DNA of 7,833 bases from Alistipes sp. (GTDB lineage: Bacteria; Bacteroidota; Bacteroidia; Bacteroidales; Rikenellaceae). A program made the position numbers and the translations under genes. Location of the stretch: positions 1 through 7,833 of the forward strand of contig JAFOZN010000108.1 in the NCBI GenBank assembly GCA_017391185.1, written 5' to 3'. Below the pieces are notes generated by a model, which saw only the letters and a list, made by a program, of their open reading frames with translations, was not told the origin of the DNA and searched no databases. Shown piece after piece: positions 1 through 7,263 of the stretch. How positions within the stretch are numbered: position 1 is the first letter of the stretch; every line of letters begins with the position of its first letter.

Positions 1-60
1 AGATTCGAACTTGGAATGACAGGACCAGAATCTGTAGTGTTACCATTACACCATAGCCCA
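1..60 (-). tRNA. tRNA-Gln (anticodon CUG), 5' part, truncated by the window edge
   Basis: Read on the minus strand, the sequence folds as the first four fifths of a tRNA. The 5' acceptor strand TGGGCTA starts at 60. A 3-bp D stem (GTG/CAC) encloses a loop with GGTAA. The anticodon loop is TTCTGGT, with anticodon CTG at 28-26. A short variable region CATT is followed by the T-arm start CCAAG and loop TTCGAAT. The anticodon and the U1 acceptor start, with a layout close to E. coli tRNA-Gln(CUG), support glutamine. The 3' half of the T stem and acceptor strand lie beyond position 1. One oddity is that the anticodon-stem pair next to the loop is A·C rather than Watson-Crick. A phylum-type promoter lies just upstream at 87-117. 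Confidence 0.93.
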
Positions 61-86
61 ATGTTATGTTGTCGTTTTTGACACTG

Positions 87-117
87 CAAAAGTAGAATAA
101 AAATTCTTAACTGCAAA
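87..117 (-). promoter_or_regulatory. Bacteroidota-type sigma-70 promoter for the tRNA-Gln gene
   Basis: On the minus strand a -33 box TTTG (117-114) is followed after exactly 19 nt by a -7 box TACTTTTG (94-87). This fits the Bacteroides consensus TTTG-N19-TAnnTTTG with no mismatch. The expected start would be near position 80, giving a leader of about 20 nt before the tRNA 5' end at 60. The sequence upstream of the -33 box (about 118-150) is rich in A/T tracts, as often seen at strong stable-RNA promoters. Both boxes sit in a repeated TTTGCAG heptamer (117-111 and 90-84). Confidence 0.8.
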
Positions 118-225
118 GAAAAACTTAAAAAAATTTAATTATAGGGTGATTTTTTTCTTTTTCTGGACTCCTGCATATAAAAATACTCTCTCCCGACCTA
201 TATTACATACCATCCACACCACACT
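118..225. other. Intergenic AT-rich stretch between operon terminator and tRNA promoter
   Basis: No credible gene is seen on either strand. The part nearest the tRNA promoter (about 118-160) consists of A and T tracts that could act as an UP-like element. The rest is low-complexity sequence without a recognisable hairpin, repeat or promoter. Confidence 0.5.
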
Positions 226-274
226 AAAAAGACAAAGAGTACCAACTCTATATGTTAGTACCCTCTGTCTTTTT
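226..274 (-). terminator. Intrinsic terminator of the V/A-ATPase operon
   Basis: The arms 226-244 and 256-274 form a 19-bp stem (20 if A245-T255 also pairs) around a loop of about 9-11 nt. As minus-strand RNA every position pairs, with three G-U wobbles. As plus-strand RNA the same three positions become A·C mismatches, so the hairpin is better formed in the leftward transcript. The stem base is five A residues against five U residues, the A-tract/U-tract form of an intrinsic terminator. It lies about 60 nt after the atpK stop codon and before the tRNA promoter, where the operon should end. Confidence 0.82.
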
Positions 275-335
275 TAAGTTGTATAACAAGCCTGATTCTA
301 AGCCAAACTCAAAATCTACTCGTTAGACGATTTAA

Positions 336-794
336 TTAAGCTACTGCGTTTGAGATAAGGAATGTTGCAGCAACTGTAAGGATCGCATACAACTCAGGGA
401 AGGCAGCAAGAATCAAAGTCTTACCCATCACATCGTGACCGTTACCTACTGCAGCGATACCGTTAGCACAAACCTTTGCCTGGAAGTAAGCAGCCATAAG
501 GTTTACCAAACCTACCAACAAACCTGCACCAAATACTGCCGAAGCCTGGAACATAGTGATATCAGCTGTGAGCAAACCCTGAACCATAAAGAAACATACG
601 AAACCGTAAAGACCCTGAGAACCTGGAAGAGCCGAAAGGATCATGTAGCTACCAAATGCGCCACTGTTCTTCTTCATAGCACCTACTGCTGCCTGACCGC
701 AAATTGCGGTACCGATAGCTGATGCAATACCTGCCAAACCTACCATGAATACTACGCCAATGTAGGCCAAAATCAATGCTGTTGAATTTTCCAT
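336..794 (-). CDS. atpK: V/A-type ATPase subunit K (membrane rotor-ring proteolipid)
   Basis: This 152-residue proteolipid forms the rotor ring that carries the coupling ion through the membrane. It is a duplicated double-hairpin protein with four hydrophobic helices at about 6-29, 48-72, 84-107 and 124-149. The ion-binding carboxylate is E134 in helix 4 (PELYAIL). The matching place in helix 2 has no acid (LPGSQGLYG, 56-64), so there is one carboxylate per four helices, as in Enterococcus NtpK. Aligned to NtpK with a constant offset of five, L56, S59, Q60, Q105 and E134 match the Na+ ligands L61, T64, Q65, Q110 and E139, and Y63 matches Y68. Na+ coupling is therefore plausible but inferred. 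The start is ATG after a 38-nt A-rich leader. It is the last gene of the operon. Confidence 0.95.
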   Translation of the reverse strand: MENSTALILAYIGVVFMVGLAGIASAIGTAICGQAAVGAMKKNSGAFGSYMILSALPGSQGLYGFVCFFMVQGLLTADITMFQASAVFGAGLLVGLVNLMAAYFQAKVCANGIAAVGNGHDVMGKTLILAAFPELYAILTVAATFLISNAVA

Positions 795-832
795 AATTTT
801 TTACTTTTTATTAGTTTTTACTTTGTTTTCTT
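795..832 (-). promoter_or_regulatory. A-rich translation leader of atpK with repeated AGTAAAA units
   Basis: This is the longest gap inside the operon. On the minus strand it is almost all A with some T, contains no Shine-Dalgarno sequence, and repeats AGTAAAA about every 16 nt, three times including a copy overlapping the atpI end. No TAnnTTTG box is present, so it does not look like a promoter. An unstructured A-rich leader of this kind is a common translation signal in Bacteroidota. Placed before the ring subunit, which is needed in many copies, it may raise K translation above that of its neighbours. That role is inferred. Confidence 0.45.
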
Positions 833-2698
833 TTACTTTTCAATCTTTTTCACAGGCTCGAAAGTACGATTACCGATCTCGAAACCTGCATTTTTATAGA
901 ACTCCACGAATGTGAGTCGCATAGGGTGTACAAACGATGAAATGGCCGACATGAAGAGGTTGATACCATGACCTAACAACAAGATGACCGAAGCACCAAG
1001 TATCTGGAAGATGGTACCTACACCAAACTCACCAATACCCTCCGAAAGACCTGTCAAGCCCAACGCCAATGAGTTGAACACAACAGCCAACACACCTCCC
1101 GAAAGTCCGATAGCGAACAAACGGATATAAGACAACACATCACTCAAGAGTCCCGTAATATTATTATAGGTATCCCACAAACCTGAGAAGAAGTTTACCA
1201 CAGGATTGCGATGAATATCATTGAGCAAGAGCATCAATACCGCACCAACACCCATCGCAGCATAGAACGCTGGCGAAGATGTAGTAAAGAATGGGATAAC
1301 CCATGCCTCGTTGAGCATTGGCAGACCTGCCGCCAAGCATCCCGAAAGCAAAATCACAAACCATCCCAACTGACCAAACACAGAGGTGATACCAAAGTAC
1401 TTGCTCTTGAAGCAGATATTCAACAACATACCAAAGAGAATCTGGAACACACCCAACGCCAATGACCATGTGAAGAACTGCCCTTGGAAGTCGAGGAATG
1501 GAGACTCTACGATATTCTCATATCCCAACATCTCAGGAATGCTCATACCAAAGAGTGATCCCGTATATCCACCGAACAATATGGTTGCTCCACCGCAGAA
1601 CATTGTGAGCATAGATGCCTGACGCAAAGAAGCTCCACCCTTAAGCAATAGTGCAAGGCCTACCAAGAACAACACCGCACCATATCCCGCATCATTCAAA
1701 CAGATGGCGAAGAACAACATGTAGAATGGTGCAAAGAATGGTGTAAGATCCATCGTGCCATACTTAGGCAAGGCGTACATACCACCGATAAGCTCGAACA
1801 AACGTGCAAAACGATTATTCTCCAACTTCACAGGGGTATCATCCTCCTCCACAGGCTCACGCTTGAGGTAAACAACATCTGAATAGCCATCGAGCATAGC
1901 CTCAACCTCGGCAGCACGCTCTTTCTCAGCCCATGCCTCCATCACAACCAAAGCACCATCGGCTGCATCCTGAGCCGAGCCTTCGATCTTGGCATTCTGC
2001 AAAGAAGCCTTCATCACGCATAACTTCTCTTGCAAAAGAGCCTTACTCTGGGCAATAATAGAGAACTCCGCATCGAGAGTCTCCAACTCAGTCTCACACT
2101 TCTTGGCCTCAGCCATAGCACCTCGGCTATCAAATGCTGGAGCCTTGATCTCCTGAGCCTCCACAGCCAAAGCTGTTTGCTCTGTAGTGACAATCACAAA
2201 ATAGACAGACGAAGCCGTACGAGAGATCTCGACTACGGTATGAGTCTGATTCCACTCATCTACTGATTTATCATAGACCGAAGCCTGCGCCACGAAATAA
2301 CGCAACTGCACACCTCTCGAAAGCAACTTATCAGAGATCTGAGCATCGAACTCTCCCCAAGGAGCAACCTCCTCGGCAAGTTTCTCCAAACGCGCAATCT
2401 CGGCCAAGAGTGAAGCCTTATGCTGAGAGAGCTTCTGATAAGCCTCCATAACCTCCTCGGCAGAAGTGTATGACGCTGAAGTGCTCTTGACAAAAGCCTC
2501 GCTCTGAGCAAAAGCCTCCAACTTATCCAAAGCCTTCTGATATTGGTCGATCTCTACAAGGAGCTGACGATCCTTCTCCTGAGGCTCCCAGCCTGTAGTA
2601 GTAATATCAACAAGCCCCAACTCGCGAAGTCGCTCGATAAAATCCTCACTCTGCTGCTTGAGCAGAACAAGGTCATAACGTAACATCTTAACTATCAT
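833..2698 (-). CDS. atpI: V/A-type ATPase subunit I (membrane stator, a-subunit equivalent)
   Basis: This 621-residue protein is the membrane stator that provides the ion half-channels beside the K ring. Residues 1 to about 315 are cytosolic, charged and helical, with coiled-coil stretches at about 40-115 and 195-235, and would bind the peripheral stalk. From about 318 onward there are roughly eight hydrophobic segments. The family's essential arginine is R526 in LSYIRLFAIGLS (522-533), followed by the conserved GHGINLFMSAISSFVHPMRL (576-595) of the last membrane segments. Length is normal for the family. Its ATG overlaps the atpD stop codon as ATGA (2698-2695), which suggests translational coupling. 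The N-terminal half is poorly conserved in this family, so assignment rests on the membrane half and the operon. Confidence 0.96.
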   Translation of the reverse strand: MIVKMLRYDLVLLKQQSEDFIERLRELGLVDITTTGWEPQEKDRQLLVEIDQYQKALDKLEAFAQSEAFVKSTSASYTSAEEVMEAYQKLSQHKASLLAEIARLEKLAEEVAPWGEFDAQISDKLLSRGVQLRYFVAQASVYDKSVDEWNQTHTVVEISRTASSVYFVIVTTEQTALAVEAQEIKAPAFDSRGAMAEAKKCETELETLDAEFSIIAQSKALLQEKLCVMKASLQNAKIEGSAQDAADGALVVMEAWAEKERAAEVEAMLDGYSDVVYLKREPVEEDDTPVKLENNRFARLFELIGGMYALPKYGTMDLTPFFAPFYMLFFAICLNDAGYGAVLFLVGLALLLKGGASLRQASMLTMFCGGATILFGGYTGSLFGMSIPEMLGYENIVESPFLDFQGQFFTWSLALGVFQILFGMLLNICFKSKYFGITSVFGQLGWFVILLSGCLAAGLPMLNEAWVIPFFTTSSPAFYAAMGVGAVLMLLLNDIHRNPVVNFFSGLWDTYNNITGLLSDVLSYIRLFAIGLSGGVLAVVFNSLALGLTGLSEGIGEFGVGTIFQILGASVILLLGHGINLFMSAISSFVHPMRLTFVEFYKNAGFEIGNRTFEPVKKIEK

Positions 2699-3303
2699 AA
2701 CATAGACCCCTCCGCAGCCTGTTGTTGACGAGTTTTCACAATCTTCTGTGCCGACTTCGAGAGATTCTCCTCATCCTCCATGAAACGCTTGATCTTGCGG
2801 ATAGCGTCCTCATAACCTGGGATCTGAACCTTCTCGTAGAGGTTTACCTTCTGAGTAGTCTTACGGCGAGCATAATCCAAGAGATTCATCTTGTGATTAT
2901 ATACCTCATACTCTATGCTCAGGCTTGCCAGACGCTTCAACAAAGCCACGCCATCGGCATACCATGCAGGCGAAGAGAAGAGATCGTACTCCTTCTCCTC
3001 AAAGGTAATTCCCTCCAGCACAGGTGTACGCACACCCGCAATCTTCTGCTCCGAGAGAGTCACATCCTTAATGCCAAGCAACGTAGGATCAAACTCTCCC
3101 CAGAGTGCCACCATATAGTCATACTCCGAGCTTAGTTTCTCGATCTGACTAAGGTAGTCGCGGGCGGTATCCTTCGCACGTTTGACCTCAGAGCGCAAAG
3201 CAGACTCTTTACTCTTGATGGTCGGCAATGCCGACTTACGCATCTTGAGTTGCTTGCCGAGTTCTCCGAGCGAAGTTTTATTATACTGAAATTTAATTGC
3301 CAT
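2695..3303 (-). CDS. atpD: V/A-type ATPase subunit D (central rotor shaft)
   Basis: This 202-residue protein is the central shaft that turns inside the A3B3 head, equivalent to gamma of F-type enzymes. Long charged helices at the N end (about 10-65) and C end (about 115-195) would form the antiparallel coiled coil, with a short more globular segment between (about 66-112). The family signature is the RRKTTQKVNLYEKVQIPGYE region at 146-165, resembling the usual R-R-T-N-Q-R-V-N-A-L-E motif. The start is ATG eight bases after the atpB stop without a Shine-Dalgarno sequence. The stop overlaps the atpI start. Its usual partner F is not encoded in the window. The symbol here means the V-type D subunit, not the F1 beta subunit that shares the name atpD. 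Confidence 0.95.
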   Translation of the reverse strand: MAIKFQYNKTSLGELGKQLKMRKSALPTIKSKESALRSEVKRAKDTARDYLSQIEKLSSEYDYMVALWGEFDPTLLGIKDVTLSEQKIAGVRTPVLEGITFEEKEYDLFSSPAWYADGVALLKRLASLSIEYEVYNHKMNLLDYARRKTTQKVNLYEKVQIPGYEDAIRKIKRFMEDEENLSKSAQKIVKTRQQQAAEGSML

Positions 3304-3311
3304 AACTTAAA

Positions 3312-4631
3312 TTATGCTTTCCAATACTTAGCAATAAGCTCTGCCTTGATAGTAACCTCATCCTTAGAGAAGTACTTGGCAAAGAGTCCCCATGCAGTGT
3401 CGAGCATCTGTGTGATGTCGATATTTACATCAATAGAGAGCAACTTCTCAGAATAGTCGTGAGCAAACTTGAGTGCGCGCTCATCGTAATCCGACAAATC
3501 GAAACCGTTCTCCAACTTAGTCTTGGCATTAGCAGCATCAGCATACAGACGTACGCAGGCATTCATCACCTGTGGGTGATCCTCGCGAGTCTTCTTACCG
3601 ATAACGAGCTGCTTCAAACGAGACAACGAGCGGAATGGATCCACGATAACCTTTCCTGTATCCGAATCGTTACGCAAGAAGAACTGTCCCTCTGTAATAT
3701 AACCAGTATTATCAGGAATAGCGTGAGTAATATCACCGCCCGAAAGTGTTGTAACGGCGATAATAGTAATAGAACCGCCATTAGGCAACTGCACCGCCTT
3801 CTCGTAGATCTTTGCCAAATCCGAATAGAGTGAACCTGGCATAGAGTCCTTAGATGGAATCTGATCCATACGGTTAGACACGATAGCAAGGGCATCAGCA
3901 TAGAGTGTCATATCAGTCAAAAGAACCAACACCTTCTCACCCTTATCCACAGCAAAATACTCCGCAGCTGTCAATGCCATATCTGGAACCAACAAACGCT
4001 CCACAGGAGGATTGTCAGTAGTATTTACGAACGACACAATACGATCCAACGCACCTGCGTTCTCAAATACCTGCTTAAAGTAGAGGAAGTCGTCATTGGT
4101 AAGTCCCATACCTCCCAAGATGATCTTATCTGCCTTGGCACGCAACGCCACATTCGCCATAACCACGTTGTATGGCTGATCTGGATCGGCAAAGAATGGA
4201 ATCTTCTGACCAGATACCAATGCGTTGTTAAGGTCGATACCCGCAATACCTGTAGCGATAAGCTCCGATGGCTGGATACGGCGGAATGGATTTACCGTAG
4301 GACCACCAATCTCACGTGCCTCACCCTCGATAGGCTCACCGCCCTCCAATGGCTCACCATAGGCGTTGAAGAAACGACCTGCCAAGTTATCTGATACTCT
4401 GAGCTTTGGAGCCTCACCGTGGAATACTACCTCTGAGTTTGTTGCCAAACCCTCGGTACCAGCAAAGACCTGGAGAGTTACATTCTCTCCCATAATTTTT
4501 ACCACCTGAGCCAACTTACCGCCCACAGTAGCCAACTCATCATTACCTACGCCCTGTGCGCGCAAAGTGATGGTAGCCTTGGTGATATTGTCAATTTTAG
4601 TATATACTTTCTGAAATGCTTTTGTTGTCAT
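3312..4631 (-). CDS. atpB: V/A-type ATPase subunit B (non-catalytic head subunit)
   Basis: This 439-residue protein alternates with A in the hexameric head. The place of the P-loop is taken by a segment without the GxxxxGKT pattern (FFADPDQPYN, 146-155), which marks it as the non-catalytic subunit. Other landmarks are NPFRRIQPSELIATGIAGID (114-133), the Walker-B-like VLVLLTDMT (234-242), the PGSLYSDLAKIYEKA region (265-279) and SLSR (335-338). R338 is the likely arginine finger reaching the A-subunit site. It starts with ATG. The sequence AAGGG at 4641-4637, overlapping the atpA stop and 5 nt from the ATG, is the only clear Shine-Dalgarno-like site in the operon. Length is slightly below the usual 460. 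The symbol refers to the V-type subunit, not F-type subunit a. Confidence 0.96.
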   Translation of the reverse strand: MTTKAFQKVYTKIDNITKATITLRAQGVGNDELATVGGKLAQVVKIMGENVTLQVFAGTEGLATNSEVVFHGEAPKLRVSDNLAGRFFNAYGEPLEGGEPIEGEAREIGGPTVNPFRRIQPSELIATGIAGIDLNNALVSGQKIPFFADPDQPYNVVMANVALRAKADKIILGGMGLTNDDFLYFKQVFENAGALDRIVSFVNTTDNPPVERLLVPDMALTAAEYFAVDKGEKVLVLLTDMTLYADALAIVSNRMDQIPSKDSMPGSLYSDLAKIYEKAVQLPNGGSITIIAVTTLSGGDITHAIPDNTGYITEGQFFLRNDSDTGKVIVDPFRSLSRLKQLVIGKKTREDHPQVMNACVRLYADAANAKTKLENGFDLSDYDERALKFAHDYSEKLLSIDVNIDITQMLDTAWGLFAKYFSKDEVTIKAELIAKYWKA

Positions 4632-4639
4632 GGCTACCC

Positions 4640-6397
4640 TTATTTTGAAAGTTGATTACTAACAGCCTGCTCTACCTGAGCCTTATACTCAAAGAACTTC
4701 TCGCTCTGCCACTCAGAGTAGTTCATCTGGCGGAAGAGGTTAATGAGTGACTTAAAGAAGCGAGCGCAAGACTCGAAATCTGCGAAATCGAATGACTTAC
4801 GGCACACCTCCAACACCATCTCATACATCATCTTCTGACGCTCGATTGGAGAGCTTGCATCGATATCATCGAACGCATCCTGCTGCAAGATCACAAAGTC
4901 GATAAGCTCCGACTTCCAGAAACGCTCGTGGTATGATACAGGCACACCATCATCACCCAAGATGTTGATCTGATCGTTAGCCTCCTTACCACGCTGAACG
5001 ATAGTCTTACCCTCATATACCATATCTACCCAGCTCTGACCGATATGACCATCGAGATACTCCACTACCTCAGGATACTCCAAATACTTAGAGTAAGAAT
5101 CCAATGGATCGATAGCAGGATAACGCTTAGAGTCAGCACGACCCTGAGAGAGGGCATAGAAACAACGTGCAGCCTTCTTCGTAGACTCTGTCACAGGCTC
5201 CTTGAGGTTACCTCCCGCTGGAGATACTGTACCGAGGAATGTCACAGAACCTGTCTTACCGTTGTTGAGTTTCACCAAACCTGCACGAGCATAGAAGTTA
5301 GAGATGATAGCCGAAAGGTCCATAGGGAAGGCATCCTGACCTGGAAGCTCCTCCAAACGGTTAGACATCTCACGCAAAGCCTGCGCCCAACGAGATGTAG
5401 AGTCAGCCATTACCAACACCTTCAATCCCATAGCTCGGTAATACTCACCGATAGTCATACCTGTATATACCGATGCCTCACGAGCCGCAACAGGCATGTT
5501 TGAGGTGTTACAGATGATGATTGTACGTTCCATAAGCTTGTGACCTGTACGAGCATCAATGAGCTCAGGGAACTCTGCAAAGATCTCCACAACCTCATTA
5601 GCACGCTCTCCACACGCTACGATGATAATCACATCGGCATCAGCCTGCTTAGAGATAGCGTGCTGAAGCACAGTCTTACCCGCACCGAAAGGACCTGGAA
5701 TAAAGCCTGTACCACCCTCAGCCAATGGATTGAATGTATCGATAGCACGTACACCTGTCTCCATCACACGTGATGGACGTGGCTTCTCTACATAAGAACG
5801 GATAGCCTGCTTAACGGGCCACTTCTGGACCATTGTAACAGGATACTCGTTGCCATCCTTATCCTCCAATACAGCGATAGTATCTGTAACCTTATACTCG
5901 CCAGCCTTAGCTACACTCTTTACGGTATATTTGCCCTGCATGATGAAAGGAACCATAATCTTGTGGTCAACCCACTGCTCCTTCACCTCGCCCAACCAAT
6001 CTGCAGCCGAAACCTTATCGCCAACCTTAGCCAATGGGGTGAATGCCCAAGAAGCCTCGAAGTCGATTGGATCGGTGATTGATCCACGATTGATGAACAA
6101 ACCATCCATCTTCTCCAAATCGTTCTGCAAACCGTCATAGTTACGCGACAACAAACCTGGAGCCAACGTAGCCTCCAACATATGGCCCATAAACTCCACC
6201 TTGTCGCCGATTTTCAGACCTCGTGTACTATCGTACACCTGCACGTAGGCATCATCGCCCACGACCTTGATGACCTCGGCCATCAATTTGGTATCTCCCA
6301 AATATACGTGACAGATCTCATTCTGGCCCACTGGACCATCAACCTTCACGATCACGATATTCGAGATAATACCGTTTACACGTCCTAAAGTTTTCAT
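4640..6397 (-). CDS. atpA: V/A-type ATPase subunit A (catalytic head subunit)
   Basis: This 585-residue protein hydrolyses or makes ATP in the peripheral head. It has an N-terminal beta-barrel (about 1-70), the bulge domain specific to V/A catalytic subunits (about 110-195), the nucleotide domain and a C-terminal helical domain (about 450-585). The P-loop is GPFGAGKT at 235-242 (K241), the catalytic glutamate is E264 in CGERANE, and the Walker B strand is LKVLVMADSTSRW (325-337). SPAGGNLKEPVTESTKK (392-408) replaces the SPPGGDFSEPVTQNT form of archaeal and Enterococcus enzymes, a variant I associate with the Chlamydia and spirochaete type. All catalytic residues are intact. The ATG follows an A-rich 15-nt gap with no Shine-Dalgarno site. 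Confidence 0.97.
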   Translation of the reverse strand: MKTLGRVNGIISNIVIVKVDGPVGQNEICHVYLGDTKLMAEVIKVVGDDAYVQVYDSTRGLKIGDKVEFMGHMLEATLAPGLLSRNYDGLQNDLEKMDGLFINRGSITDPIDFEASWAFTPLAKVGDKVSAADWLGEVKEQWVDHKIMVPFIMQGKYTVKSVAKAGEYKVTDTIAVLEDKDGNEYPVTMVQKWPVKQAIRSYVEKPRPSRVMETGVRAIDTFNPLAEGGTGFIPGPFGAGKTVLQHAISKQADADVIIIVACGERANEVVEIFAEFPELIDARTGHKLMERTIIICNTSNMPVAAREASVYTGMTIGEYYRAMGLKVLVMADSTSRWAQALREMSNRLEELPGQDAFPMDLSAIISNFYARAGLVKLNNGKTGSVTFLGTVSPAGGNLKEPVTESTKKAARCFYALSQGRADSKRYPAIDPLDSYSKYLEYPEVVEYLDGHIGQSWVDMVYEGKTIVQRGKEANDQINILGDDGVPVSYHERFWKSELIDFVILQQDAFDDIDASSPIERQKMMYEMVLEVCRKSFDFADFESCARFFKSLINLFRQMNYSEWQSEKFFEYKAQVEQAVSNQLSK

Positions 6398-6412
6398 TTA
6401 TCTTGTTTTTTA

Positions 6413-7252
6413 TTATTTATTTACATGATTCTTACCATCAAACTCCTGCTTGATGCGCTCAAACATCTCACGGCCACGCTTCTCATCGAGCAATGTCCAA
6501 CGTGCCACGATATTGATGCGAGCCACATACGAAAGTATAGCATTGATGTTGAAGTAATCGGTAAAAGCGATCTGCAAAGCCTGCTCCCAACGTATCAAAT
6601 CGATCTTATGCTCCTTCTCGACCATATTCTGCACATCGCTTACGGCAGTGATCACCGAATCCAGATACTCAATCTCGCCGCGCAAGCCAAAATCAGAAGC
6701 CGAAGAGCGATGCAACTGCTCTACGACACTACCCGCACCCACAGTAACACTCTCTATAGAGCGATCCAACGAACGAGCAACAATAGCCGCAACGACATTT
6801 CTCAACGTACGATCAAACTCCGACCACTCTCTTAGGAATCGGCATGAAGAGTGTGAACACTCCTCATAGTATGCCTTCATGAGTGAACGCTCAAAGCCCA
6901 GCGACAGATCCATCTTGCTCTCTTCATCAGCCTCCTCATCCTCCACCTCGGCATAGGCACGAATCACTTCGGCAATACGCTTCGGCAAGAGCCTTGGCTG
7001 CTCCATCTCAGCCTCAAGCTCCTCTCGGCTCAGATTTCCCAGAGGATTGAACGCAGAGCGAGAGTGACGCAGAGCGATGATATTTTCACAGTCGTAGTAG
7101 CACTGTAACAAAGCCAGCGACTTGAGATCCTTGGCCGAAAGCTCCTCCTTGATCTGAGAGATAATCTCCACAGCATCGAAGCCTTTGGTCTCGGAATCAA
7201 GCGCATACTCACGAAGTCCTGCTACCAGACAATAATAATTCTTCTCAAACAT
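6413..7252 (-). CDS. DUF2764-family protein of the V/A-ATPase operon; candidate subunit C-like rotor adaptor
   Basis: This 279-residue soluble protein has no signal peptide or membrane segment and is mostly helical and charged, with an acidic patch at 102-112. Operon place and the start MFEKNYYCLVAGL fit the DUF2764 family, which lies between atpE and atpA in Bacteroidota, Chlamydiae and Spirochaetes. Three segments resemble the repeat that subunit C carries once per domain (D..N...lR, then an L.eEl helix): YYDCENIIALR (52-62) with LSREELEAEM (74-83), EFDRTLRNVVAAIVAR (145-160), and YFNINAILSYVAR (233-245). Subunit C couples the D shaft to the K ring, and no other C gene is present. The C role is my inference. 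It starts with ATG 11 nt after atpE. Confidence 0.82.
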   Translation of the reverse strand: MFEKNYYCLVAGLREYALDSETKGFDAVEIISQIKEELSAKDLKSLALLQCYYDCENIIALRHSRSAFNPLGNLSREELEAEMEQPRLLPKRIAEVIRAYAEVEDEEADEESKMDLSLGFERSLMKAYYEECSHSSCRFLREWSEFDRTLRNVVAAIVARSLDRSIESVTVGAGSVVEQLHRSSASDFGLRGEIEYLDSVITAVSDVQNMVEKEHKIDLIRWEQALQIAFTDYFNINAILSYVARINIVARWTLLDEKRGREMFERIKQEFDGKNHVNK

Positions 7253-7263
7253 GAATCTGTGAC

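Noticed and set aside
435..722. Open frame of 95 codons on the plus strand opposite atpK
   Set aside because: It lies wholly inside a clear proteolipid gene on the other strand, has a low-complexity Cys/Thr-rich product with no family likeness, and has no promoter or leader.
795..832. Internal promoter for atpK in the 38-nt gap
   Set aside because: No TAnnTTTG box is present on the minus strand in this gap, so a translation leader explains the A-rich sequence better.
2722..3135. Open frame of 137 codons on the plus strand opposite atpD
   Set aside because: It is fully antisense to atpD, and the leucine-rich translation is a by-product of the Glu/Lys-rich coiled-coil codons on the other strand.
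5045..5503. Open frame of 152 codons on the plus strand opposite atpA
   Set aside because: It is antisense to the conserved nucleotide-binding domain of atpA. Its Arg/Leu/Thr-rich product reflects the complementary codons of the real gene.
6849..6862. Inverted repeat GAGTGT-GA-ACACTC as a possible operator
   Set aside because: It lies inside the DUF2764 coding region, has only 6-nt arms with a 2-nt gap, and encodes ordinary residues of the protein (ECSHSS). It is probably chance.
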